Of a stretch of 32,883 nt of DNA, positions 16,677 through 23,228 are shown in pieces. Each line of letters begins with the position of its first letter. Position 1 is the stretch's first letter. The stretch comes from an uncultured Desulfobulbaceae bacterium (lineage in GTDB: Bacteria; Desulfobacterota; Desulfobulbia; Desulfobulbales; BM004), in contig CALZHP010000028.1 in assembly GCA_945787325.1 (NCBI GenBank), forward strand, positions 1 to 32,883, in the 5' to 3' direction. Under the pieces are notes generated by a model, which saw nothing but the letters and a program-made list of their open reading frames with translations, made no database searches and was not told the origin of the DNA. The position numbers and the translations under genes are program-made.

Positions 16677-17432
16677 ATGAAAATCAATGAATTAGAAAAA
16701 CTGCAAAACGAAGGTGTCGGAGCAATCAGTCTATCGACTCGTCGTCGTTTTATCGAACTGGGATTCAAAGTTGCCGGTGTGTTTCTTGGGGGCTCTGTCC
16801 TGTCTCTGGTCCCGGTAAAGAAAGCATTTGGAAGTCTGGAAAAAATCGGTCGAATAGTATCATTTCCTTACGAACCCCACTATACAATGGTAATACGTCA
16901 TGACCTATGCATAGATTGTGAAAAATGCATGGAAGCTTGCGTCCGCACAAATAATGTTCCTCTTTATGGATACAGAACCAAAATACTCGACAGGGAAATC
17001 AAGGTTGATTCATCAGTCACAAGATTAGAGTTTCTTCCAGTGCAGTGTAATCACTGTAACCGCCCGCCATGCGTACAGGCCTGCCCGACAAAGGCTACAT
17101 TCAAGGACAAAACAAACGGACTTGTTCTAGTGGATGACAGCCGATGTATTGGATGTAGGGCCTGTATTACTGTTTGTCCCTATAATGCACGTTATATGAA
17201 TCAAGAAATCAGTTCGGCTGATAAATGTGACTTTTGCTACCGGGCAAGACTTATCAAGGGAGCCTTTACAACAGCATGTGTCGAAGAGTGCCCGACCGGC
17301 GCAAGAATATTTGGGGATTTGAATGACCCGAAAAGTGAGGTGTATCAACTTGTTCGAGCGCCCGGTCAGGTTGCCTGGGTTTTAAGACCGAACGCTGCAA
17401 CTATACCTAATGTCTTTTATATAAAGGACTGA
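16677..17432 (+). CDS. Tat-exported four-cluster ferredoxin subunit (NrfC/DsrO-like), module 1
   Basis: The 251-residue protein has a twin-arginine signal (TRRRFIELGFKVAG) and sixteen cysteines arranged for four [4Fe-4S] clusters: CIDCEKCMEAC, CNHCNRPPCVQAC, CIGCRACITVC, and CDFC with the later CVEEC-PTGARIFGD. This is the electron-transfer subunit seen in NrfCD, PsrBC, TtrBC and DsrOP systems. It is followed 15 bases later by a triheme cytochrome and then by an NrfD protein, so the three form one module. A near-copy is encoded at 27908-28708. The ATG at 16677 is 8 bases after AAGGAA; an in-frame TTG at 16659 is less likely. Confidence 0.93.
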   Translation: MKINELEKLQNEGVGAISLSTRRRFIELGFKVAGVFLGGSVLSLVPVKKAFGSLEKIGRIVSFPYEPHYTMVIRHDLCIDCEKCMEACVRTNNVPLYGYRTKILDREIKVDSSVTRLEFLPVQCNHCNRPPCVQACPTKATFKDKTNGLVLVDDSRCIGCRACITVCPYNARYMNQEISSADKCDFCYRARLIKGAFTTACVEECPTGARIFGDLNDPKSEVYQLVRAPGQVAWVLRPNAATIPNVFYIKD

Positions 17433-17447
17433 GGTTCTCAATTAAAA

Positions 17448-17885
17448 ATGATTAATAATGTAAATACCAATGAAATATGTACAGCCAACTACCGGCTAAT
17501 TTTATTATTTCTCCTGCTATTAGGTATACTTTTGCATCAAAGTGTAGCTCTATGCGCAGAGATGAAAGACGGTGGAACTATCTTTTATACCGAGCCTGTT
17601 AAGGCGGTGATTTTCAAACACAGTATTCATAATAAGGCTATAGGTATTTCCTGTGAGGAATGCCATCCTGAACCGTTTAATGTTAAAGTGGATTACCGGG
17701 AAAGGAATGACTTTAATATGAAGGAAATGAGTGAAGGTAAATATTGCGGATTATGTCATAATGGCAAAAGAGCCTTTTCAGTTCAGAGTCGTTGTACTGC
17801 ATGTCACATTGGCGTTATAGGATACAATAGGATGTATGATGCCGGTTCGTTAATAATAAGCAATACGGAAAGTGGAGAGAATTAA
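17448..17885 (+). CDS. Triheme c7-like cytochrome, module 1
   Basis: The 145-residue protein has an N-terminal hydrophobic signal (about residues 17-36) and three CxxCH sites: CEECH, CGLCH and CTACH. The start of the domain, AVIFKHSIH, supplies the axial histidines typical of c7/c3-like folds. Two other genes in the window (28769 and 29281) encode the same domain, sharing YCG-CHNG. It sits between the FeS and NrfD genes; DsrJ, a triheme protein, has the same place beside DsrO and DsrP, though no DsrMK is present here. It overlaps or abuts the next gene: the NrfD ATG begins one base after this stop. The ribosome site is weak. Confidence 0.88.
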   Translation: MINNVNTNEICTANYRLILLFLLLLGILLHQSVALCAEMKDGGTIFYTEPVKAVIFKHSIHNKAIGISCEECHPEPFNVKVDYRERNDFNMKEMSEGKYCGLCHNGKRAFSVQSRCTACHIGVIGYNRMYDAGSLIISNTESGEN

Positions 17886-17886
17886 A

Positions 17887-19083
17887 ATGTCTGATGATTT
17901 CTCACTGGTTTCTCTTGAAGATCCGCTTCTGGCAACAGTGAAAATGAAAAGGAAATGTTTTGTGTTTTGCATATTGACCGCGATAGGTATAACTGCAGGT
18001 GTGTATGCATCAATGCTTGGTCACCACAGGGCATTTTCTTTAAGCCGGGAAGTTCCGTGGGGAATTCTTATCTCGTCATACTCTTATTTGATGGTCATTG
18101 CTACAGGTTTGTGTCTACTTGCTGCTACAAGCTTTGTAGCTAAGAATTCTTCTATATCACCTATGGGCAACCGCGCTATTTTTCTTTCGATTGTGACAAT
18201 ATGTTCAGGCTTCATGCTAATAAGTTTCGATATAGAGAGCCCCTGGCGGATGGTCGTATTTAATATGACTTCACAGAATATCTCTTCGAATATATGGTGG
18301 ATGACGACATTATATGGCATTGCTGCTGGGTGTCTGCTTCTTGCTTTGGTGGCGATGGCTACCGAACAGCGCGGCCTGGCAATGAAACTGTTAATAGTGG
18401 GGTCAATAAATGTAGTGGGGGCGACAACCAACTTGAGCGCTGCCTTTACTGCAGCAGCGGACCCTTCTATCTGGTATGGCCTGCAACTGCCAGTGATCTT
18501 TTTGATATCAGCAATCTTGTCCGGCGCGGCGGCAACTGTTTTTTTTACTTGTGTTGCTTACGACCTTCGTGGAATGGAATTAGATTCAGAAATGTTAAAG
18601 GCCATAATATCAGCCGGTAAGATAATGAGGATGATGCTCTTTTTGATCATCGTAGTTTCTGTCTGGAGATTTATCACAATTTTTGGAAGTGTTGACGACC
18701 CGGGCAATAAAGCGGCATTGGCCTTGGTGAGTGGCCCCTTATCTGTTAATTTCTGGTTATTCGAAACGATACTGGGACTTGTTGTGCCACTATCACTACT
18801 GGTCATATCTCAGCTAAAAAGTATAAGGACTATAATGATAGCATCGGTAATGGTTCTGGTGGGTAGTTTTTTCCACCGTTATGATCTGGTCATTGTCGGT
18901 CAGATTGTTCCAAAATATTCAGGATGGAACAATTCCTTGGAGTTACTCTCCTATACCCCTTCAATTGTTGAACTACTTATCGTCATGGGGGCACTAAGCC
19001 TAACAGGAGCAGGATTTCTGCTTGGTGAAAGATTTTTGGGCCGAGCATTTCGAAAAAAAACTTCGTTTCTTTACAATAGATAG
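17887..19083 (+). CDS. NrfD/PsrC-type integral membrane protein, module 1
   Basis: The 398-residue protein has eight to ten membrane helices. It matches the NrfD/PsrC branch, with GHHRAFSLSREVPWGILIS near residue 50 and a late helix region FFHRYDLVIVGQIVP. Such proteins bind quinone and pass electrons to a periplasmic FeS subunit, and some are thought to move protons. It shares these motifs with the 444-residue protein at 26512, showing that the module is duplicated in the window. ATG at 17887 with GGAGAG six bases upstream is preferred to an in-frame GTG at 17872 that would overlap the cytochrome gene. It is the last gene of its operon. Confidence 0.92.
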   Translation: MSDDFSLVSLEDPLLATVKMKRKCFVFCILTAIGITAGVYASMLGHHRAFSLSREVPWGILISSYSYLMVIATGLCLLAATSFVAKNSSISPMGNRAIFLSIVTICSGFMLISFDIESPWRMVVFNMTSQNISSNIWWMTTLYGIAAGCLLLALVAMATEQRGLAMKLLIVGSINVVGATTNLSAAFTAAADPSIWYGLQLPVIFLISAILSGAAATVFFTCVAYDLRGMELDSEMLKAIISAGKIMRMMLFLIIVVSVWRFITIFGSVDDPGNKAALALVSGPLSVNFWLFETILGLVVPLSLLVISQLKSIRTIMIASVMVLVGSFFHRYDLVIVGQIVPKYSGWNNSLELLSYTPSIVELLIVMGALSLTGAGFLLGERFLGRAFRKKTSFLYNR

Positions 19084-19182
19084 ATTTATGAAACTATGTG
19101 CACGAAGGGGGGCCTCAGTTGCTTTCAGTAGGATGGTTAACCTTTGTTTAAATAGGTGATAAATTATTTAGTTCCGTATAAA

Positions 19183-19485
19183 TCAATTGCCGGCAGTTTG
19201 TTTCTGGGAATCCCATCCATCACGAAATCCTTTTCGGTAGGTTTTCCTCAGCAGTGGGTTATTAGTTTTTGGTTCTTCGTTTACTTTCATGCCCTGAGCT
19301 TTATTCGAACCGTCATTATAACCTTGATCATAATACTGCTGCTGAATTTTATTACCGGTTCTTGTACCGTAGAAGAAAGATCCGACACAGTTCTTCAAAA
19401 TCATCACTGAAAGAATAATTATTAGAATTACGGTGACCCTGATTCCAATTTTGGTATGTGTTGGAATATCTGGATTTGTTTTCAT
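19183..19485 (-). CDS. Small membrane-anchored protein of unknown function
   Basis: The 100-residue open frame runs against its neighbours. It has one membrane helix (about 13-32, IGIRVTVILIIILSVMIL) and then a polar tail containing two similar short motifs, YDQGYNDGSNKA and YRKGFRDGWDSQ, both of the form Y-x2-G-[YF]-x-[DN]-G. That internal repeat and the sensible membrane topology support a real gene, but the ATG at 19485 has no good ribosome site. I recognise no family. It is convergent with the NrfD gene of module 1. Confidence 0.5.
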   Translation of the reverse strand: MKTNPDIPTHTKIGIRVTVILIIILSVMILKNCVGSFFYGTRTGNKIQQQYYDQGYNDGSNKAQGMKVNEEPKTNNPLLRKTYRKGFRDGWDSQKQTAGN

Positions 19486-20263
19486 TTCTGCTGCTATTTA
19501 TTGATTGTATGTTTTAAATAAAATTACCGATAGCATGTGTTTTTGGCCTTTTATTGAAAAAAACGCAAGGGAAGATATTAAATCTTTTCAATTTATTAGA
19601 CAAGCCGTCAAAATTAATTATAGAAATTATATAAAAACAGTAATAATTGCCTGTCAAAAGAATACCGTCTCAGGGAAATGTTTGTAATTCTGTTTAGATT
19701 TTGAAAATTTCACCACAGATTCTTACTGCTGGACAAAGAAGAACTGGGAGCCGGAAATTAAAAAAATCTGCATATATGCCACATTGTGGCCCTTTTTGTT
19801 GGTTTTTGTGAATGATGATTCATTATTTACTTGACACATTTCAACGTATGTATATAAGTGTAAATTAAAATAATCCTTTTATGTTAGACACTGCGAATCT
19901 TGCCCCAGTGGAGGTAAGGCCATGCAGCATTATTATTACAACACTTGTATCTTGCCGGTTGTTTTTTTCCCCAAGTGCCTTACAGCATTTATCACAGAGC
20001 ATATTCGCTCATCTAAGCACCTCATTAAGGTATCGGGATTACAATATATTTTCATTGTATTAGAGAAATATTCAGCGGATTAGCTTTTTCAAGTTGTATC
20101 TGTAAATAGTGATAAATATTTTATAAAACTTTTAGAAGAAAATTGAAGATTTATCAATTGTACACGGAATAGGGAGGTGATAACGACAATTTAATTAAAC
20201 AGCATGTTTCCATGCCCTCTTTGCCACCGGTGAAGATAAAAATATTTATGGGGGGAGGTTGAA
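19486..20263. other. 778-base region without a convincing gene
   Basis: This AT-rich stretch precedes the seven-haem cytochrome gene. It contains the palindrome GCCAC-ATT-GTGGC at 19778-19790 (motif CACATTGTGG, also found upstream of other genes here), a sigma-70-like promoter at 19831-19858, an inverted repeat GTAAGGC/GCCTTAC (19914-19920, 19977-19983), and a GGGGGGAGG ribosome site at the end. Short open frames here (for example at 19881-20063) lack ribosome sites and protein-like composition. A long leader or a small RNA is possible. Confidence 0.5.
19831..19858 (+). promoter_or_regulatory. Sigma-70-like promoter, long leader to the seven-haem cytochrome gene
   Basis: TTGACA (19831-19836) is the exact -35 consensus and TATAAG (19853-19858) follows after 16 bases. 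A transcript from here would have a leader of about 400 bases before the ATG at 20264, containing the GTAAGGC/GCCTTAC stem with a 56-base loop. Confidence 0.5.
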
Positions 20264-21373
20264 ATGTTTCAAAAATATAAACAGTTAGCATGTTGCTGTA
20301 TTGCTTTTCTTTTATTCATAATGCTCTATCCATATACTGCCCTTTCTGTTGAAAATGATGAATGCATGGATTGTCATGGCGATGATTCACTCGAACGAAT
20401 TGAGTCAGAAGGAATGAAAGAAGGTCTTTACCTGGAATATAACAAGTTTAAATATTCAGTCCATAATGTTAACGGAATTACATGTGTCGACTGTCATTCA
20501 GATATTGAAGAGCTGAATTACGACAATGAGATTCCACACGAGGCCTCTCTGGCAATTGTAAATTGTGACGGCTGTCATGAAGAAGAGGGAGAAGCTTATC
20601 TTAACAGTGTCCACCGGAAGGCAAAGGGTAAAGGTATCAGTATACCCTGTTACGCTTGTCACGGTTATCATTATGTCAGTCACCTGGAGGCAGATTCGGT
20701 TTTCGAACGCGAAAACGGCTTCTGTCTGAAATGTCACAACCCTAATAAATTCCATGACTGGCTACCCCAGAAGGAAACACATTTCGCCTTTGTGGAATGT
20801 ACCGTCTGTCATGCCCCTGAAGTTCCCAGATACATTAATTTGCGATTTTTTGATCTGAGCAGGAATAAATTTTTAAGCGGTGAAGAACTCCTTAAAGGTT
20901 TAAATACTGATTATGATGGATTTATGCCCCTTGTTGACCGCGATGGTAACGGAATTATCAGTGTTAATGAGTTCAATGATATGATCCTCATTCTAAGGCA
21001 CAAAGAAGTTCGGGGTACATTTCATGGTGAACTTTTGGTGCATCTCGAACCAATTGTCCATCATGTTAATCGCGGCGGGGCGAATCGGGAATGTGAACAG
21101 TGCCATATCCCTTCGTCCCCTTTTTTTCAAGATGTACAAATTTCCCTTAATAAACCTGACGGGACTACGGCACAGTTCAGTGTAGAACGTGATGTTTTAG
21201 AAACATATTATGTCAGCCATTTTTATGCTCTTGGCGGTACAAGAATTCGACTGCTTGATAAAATAGGTCTTGCCATGCTTGTTGCCGGAGCGGGTGTTGT
21301 AGTGGCTCATCTGACTGCGCGAATTGTAACGATACCGGTTCGCAGAAAGAGAAAACTTGAAGAAAAAGTATAA
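20264..21373 (+). CDS. Membrane-anchored seven-haem cytochrome c with an EF-hand
   Basis: The 369-residue protein has a signal peptide (about 1-28) and seven CxxCH sites at residues 34, 74, 101, 129, 154, 179 and 277. Between the sixth and seventh sites is a canonical calcium-binding EF-hand loop, DRDGNGIISVNE (225-236), preceded by a weaker partner DLSRNKFLSGEE (197-208). A C-terminal helix (about 331-352) and a basic tail anchor it on the periplasmic face. It is followed 12 bases later by a cytochrome b gene, so the pair probably passes electrons between quinone and haem. The same haem-c plus cytochrome-b pairing recurs at 23229-26166. GGGGGGAGG gives a strong ribosome site. Confidence 0.9.
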   Translation: MFQKYKQLACCCIAFLLFIMLYPYTALSVENDECMDCHGDDSLERIESEGMKEGLYLEYNKFKYSVHNVNGITCVDCHSDIEELNYDNEIPHEASLAIVNCDGCHEEEGEAYLNSVHRKAKGKGISIPCYACHGYHYVSHLEADSVFERENGFCLKCHNPNKFHDWLPQKETHFAFVECTVCHAPEVPRYINLRFFDLSRNKFLSGEELLKGLNTDYDGFMPLVDRDGNGIISVNEFNDMILILRHKEVRGTFHGELLVHLEPIVHHVNRGGANRECEQCHIPSSPFFQDVQISLNKPDGTTAQFSVERDVLETYYVSHFYALGGTRIRLLDKIGLAMLVAGAGVVVAHLTARIVTIPVRRKRKLEEKV

Positions 21374-21385
21374 GGAGGGAGAGTT

Positions 21386-22006
21386 ATGGACGAACGGAAA
21401 ATGATATATATTCATCCAGCTCCCGTAAGAGTCTGGCACTGGATCAATGCTGTAGGTATAGTTTTGCTGGTGATTACCGGTCTGCAAATTCGTTTTGCCG
21501 AGATGATGAATCTTTTTTCCCTTGAAGAGGCAATTAACCTCCATAATTATATAGGTTTTGTGGTGATAGGTGCTTATGGTCTCTGGGCTTCCTATTATTT
21601 TGGCACGGGAAAGATAAAACTTTATTTCCCCAACCCTAAAACCTTTATCTGTGATTGCAAGACCCAGATTCAATATTATGGAATGGGAATTTTCAAGGGT
21701 GATCCGAACCCGCATGAGATGACCCCCGACAATAAATTTAATGCTTTGCAGAAAAAGGCGTACCTGACAATCATGTTCATATTGCTGCCAATCCAGATGA
21801 TTACAGGTCTATTCCTTTGGCGAATTAAAAAGTTTGAAGATTATATAGATTTGCTAGGTGGTATAAAGATTGTTGACACTATACACGTCATTCTCTTTTT
21901 CTTCTTTTTCGTGTTTGTATTTGTCCACATTTATTTATCTACCCTTGGGCATACGCCTTTGGCACATATGAAGGCCATGTTTACCGGATATGAAGAACAT
22001 CATTAA
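21386..22006 (+). CDS. Four-helix cytochrome b (cytochrome b561 / hydrogenase-b type)
   Basis: The 206-residue protein has four membrane helices. Histidines are placed as in the Ni/Fe-hydrogenase and thiosulfate-reductase cytochrome b family: His20 in RVWHWINAVG, INLHNYIG in helix 2, and DTIHVILF and FVHIYLSTLGH in the last helices. It should bind two b haems and exchange electrons with menaquinone. AAGGAGGGAGAG precedes the ATG, and the gene follows the EF-hand cytochrome by 12 bases. The partner is therefore that cytochrome rather than a hydrogenase. Confidence 0.88.
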   Translation: MDERKMIYIHPAPVRVWHWINAVGIVLLVITGLQIRFAEMMNLFSLEEAINLHNYIGFVVIGAYGLWASYYFGTGKIKLYFPNPKTFICDCKTQIQYYGMGIFKGDPNPHEMTPDNKFNALQKKAYLTIMFILLPIQMITGLFLWRIKKFEDYIDLLGGIKIVDTIHVILFFFFFVFVFVHIYLSTLGHTPLAHMKAMFTGYEEHH

Positions 22007-22040
22007 GAGTAGTAATTTAAAAAGGGAGACAAAATGATTA

Positions 22041-22069
22041 TTTAGTCAAGTGTCACTATGTGGTAGTAA
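22041..22069 (+). promoter_or_regulatory. CACTATGTGG motif with weak promoter boxes
   Basis: CACTATGTGG at 22054-22063 lies between TTTAGT (22041-22046) and TAGTAA (22064-22069), spaced 17 bases. Both boxes match consensus at only three of six positions. The arrangement is the same as at 26227 and 29918, where the boxes are better. A strong terminator follows only 27 bases downstream. Confidence 0.4.
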
Positions 22070-22095
22070 CAACCTGATTGAGTAGTAATTGCGAT

Positions 22096-22131
22096 GAAGG
22101 GCAATTCATTTATGAATTGCCCTTCGTTTTT
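22096..22131 (+). terminator. Rho-independent terminator after the cytochrome b gene
   Basis: GAAGGGCAATTC (22096-22107) pairs perfectly with GAATTGCCCTTC (22114-22125) across a six-base loop, followed by GTTTTT. It ends the 20264-22006 operon. Confidence 0.9.
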
Positions 22132-22215
22132 AATGTTAAATAATTACATGTGGTTACAAATATTAGGAGGAGAATGGAAAAGTTTTTCCTTGCAAAAAAA
22201 CGAGGGCGTTTATAT

Positions 22216-22239
22216 AGATGCAACACTTGTGTTGCATCT
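22216..22239. promoter_or_regulatory. Palindrome of two TGCAACAC boxes upstream of the slipin gene
   Basis: AGATGCAACAC and GTGTTGCATCT are perfect 11-bp arms with TT between them. The octamers are those of the 11666-11744 cluster, so the same NtrC-type regulator may bind here, 111 bases upstream of the slipin ATG. I could not find a GG-N10-GC sigma-54 promoter between the palindrome and the gene. The rest of 22132-22350 is AT-rich and holds no gene. Confidence 0.55.
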
Positions 22240-22350
22240 GGGGTGGGGCCATTGGTTGTTTGAAAATATATAATTTACTGAATTTATATCACATTTCGAC
22301 AATTTCCCGGTGGCTTTAACGATTTGGGTTCCGAATACAGGAGTATTGAT

Positions 22351-23091
22351 ATGTTATATTGGGCCATATTTTTAGTTCCTCTCATTCTGATGTTGCTTTT
22401 TGCCTCCGTAAAAACCATCACTCAATACCAGAGAGGTGTCCTCCTCAGGTTCGGGCGGGTGCTGGCTGTTAAAGAAGCGGGAGTTGTTGTTGTCATCCCC
22501 CTCATCGAGAAAATGATACGGGTTGATTTGCGGACGATTACCCTTGATGTTCCAGCTCAGGATATTATCACAAAAGACAATGTATCTGTACGAGTAAGTG
22601 CCGTAGTCTATTTCAAAGTTGTTGATTCTCTTAAGGCAACTCTTGAAGTCGAGGACTATGAAATGGCCACTTCCCAACTGGCGCAGACCACCTTGCGAAG
22701 TATCTGTGGCCAGGAAGATTTAGACCATATGTTGTCGGAGCGTGATGCTATAAATGTTAAGATGCAGGAAATTCTTGACCACGAAACGGAACCGTGGGGA
22801 GTAAAAATCAGCAAAGTTGAGGTTAAGGAAGTTGATCTCCCTGAGAGCATGCAGCGGGCAATGGCCAAGCAGGCCGAAGCTGAAAGGGAGAGAAGGGCCT
22901 CTATAATAAACGCGGACGGTGAATTGCAGTCGGCGGCTAAGCTTTGTGAAGCAGCTGCACTGATTGCCGAGCACCCTGCAGCGATTCAATTGCGATATTT
23001 GCAGACGATCCGGGAAATTGGTGTTTCGGACAAGAACTCCACACTGATTCCGGTACCTATGGATTTAATTAAAACGATTCTACCAAAATAA
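22351..23091 (+). CDS. Slipin / stomatin-like SPFH (band 7) membrane protein
   Basis: The 246-residue protein has an N-terminal membrane helix (about 2-20, WAIFLVPLILMLLFASV) followed by an SPFH domain with the stomatin signatures YQRGVLLRFGRV, PLIEKMIRVDLRT, DVPAQDIITKDNV and the coiled-coil-like MQRAMAKQAEAERERRA. Slipins oligomerise at the inner membrane and are linked to membrane-protein quality control. No NfeD protease partner is adjacent. The ATG at 22351 has AGGAG eight bases upstream; an in-frame TTG at 22324 is less likely. Its position between two cytochrome operons suggests a role in stabilising these membrane complexes, which is inference. Confidence 0.92.
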   Translation: MLYWAIFLVPLILMLLFASVKTITQYQRGVLLRFGRVLAVKEAGVVVVIPLIEKMIRVDLRTITLDVPAQDIITKDNVSVRVSAVVYFKVVDSLKATLEVEDYEMATSQLAQTTLRSICGQEDLDHMLSERDAINVKMQEILDHETEPWGVKISKVEVKEVDLPESMQRAMAKQAEAERERRASIINADGELQSAAKLCEAAALIAEHPAAIQLRYLQTIREIGVSDKNSTLIPVPMDLIKTILPK

Positions 23092-23107
23092 TTGATTCGT
23101 TAATAGT

Positions 23108-23152
23108 CGTGTCGTCTTTAACAATGGTGTCTGATTAAGTCAATACGACACG
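23108..23152. repeat. Inverted repeat between the slipin and 19-haem cytochrome genes
   Basis: CGTGTCGT (23108-23115) and ACGACACG (23145-23152) are perfect 8-bp arms 29 bases apart. It could be an operator for the cytochrome operon or a weak terminator of the slipin gene; there is no T-run. Confidence 0.4.
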
Positions 23153-23228
23153 GGTGCAATACTTGTCGGCTGAGCTTCTAAGCTGCAAGGCCTTTAAATA
23201 ATTAATTAAGAACAGGATACAGCAAGTC

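Noticed and set aside
16677-19083. Genuine Dsr (DsrJOP) sulfite-reduction complex
   Set aside because: Subunit types match, but DsrM, DsrK and DsrAB are absent and the triheme proteins look like c7-type; only analogy is justified.
19778-19802. Fourth promoter with the CAC-WW-TGTGG spacer motif
   Set aside because: The motif is present, but CCCTTT follows it in place of a -10 box and no -35 lies 17 bases upstream.
21197-21715. 172-codon minus-strand open frame
   Set aside because: It is antisense to the EF-hand cytochrome and cytochrome b genes, which have firm family matches and good ribosome sites.
22240-22350. Sigma-54 promoter for the slipin gene
   Set aside because: TGGCTTTAACGATTTG near 22312 resembles one, but no GG-N10-GC pair exists in the interval.
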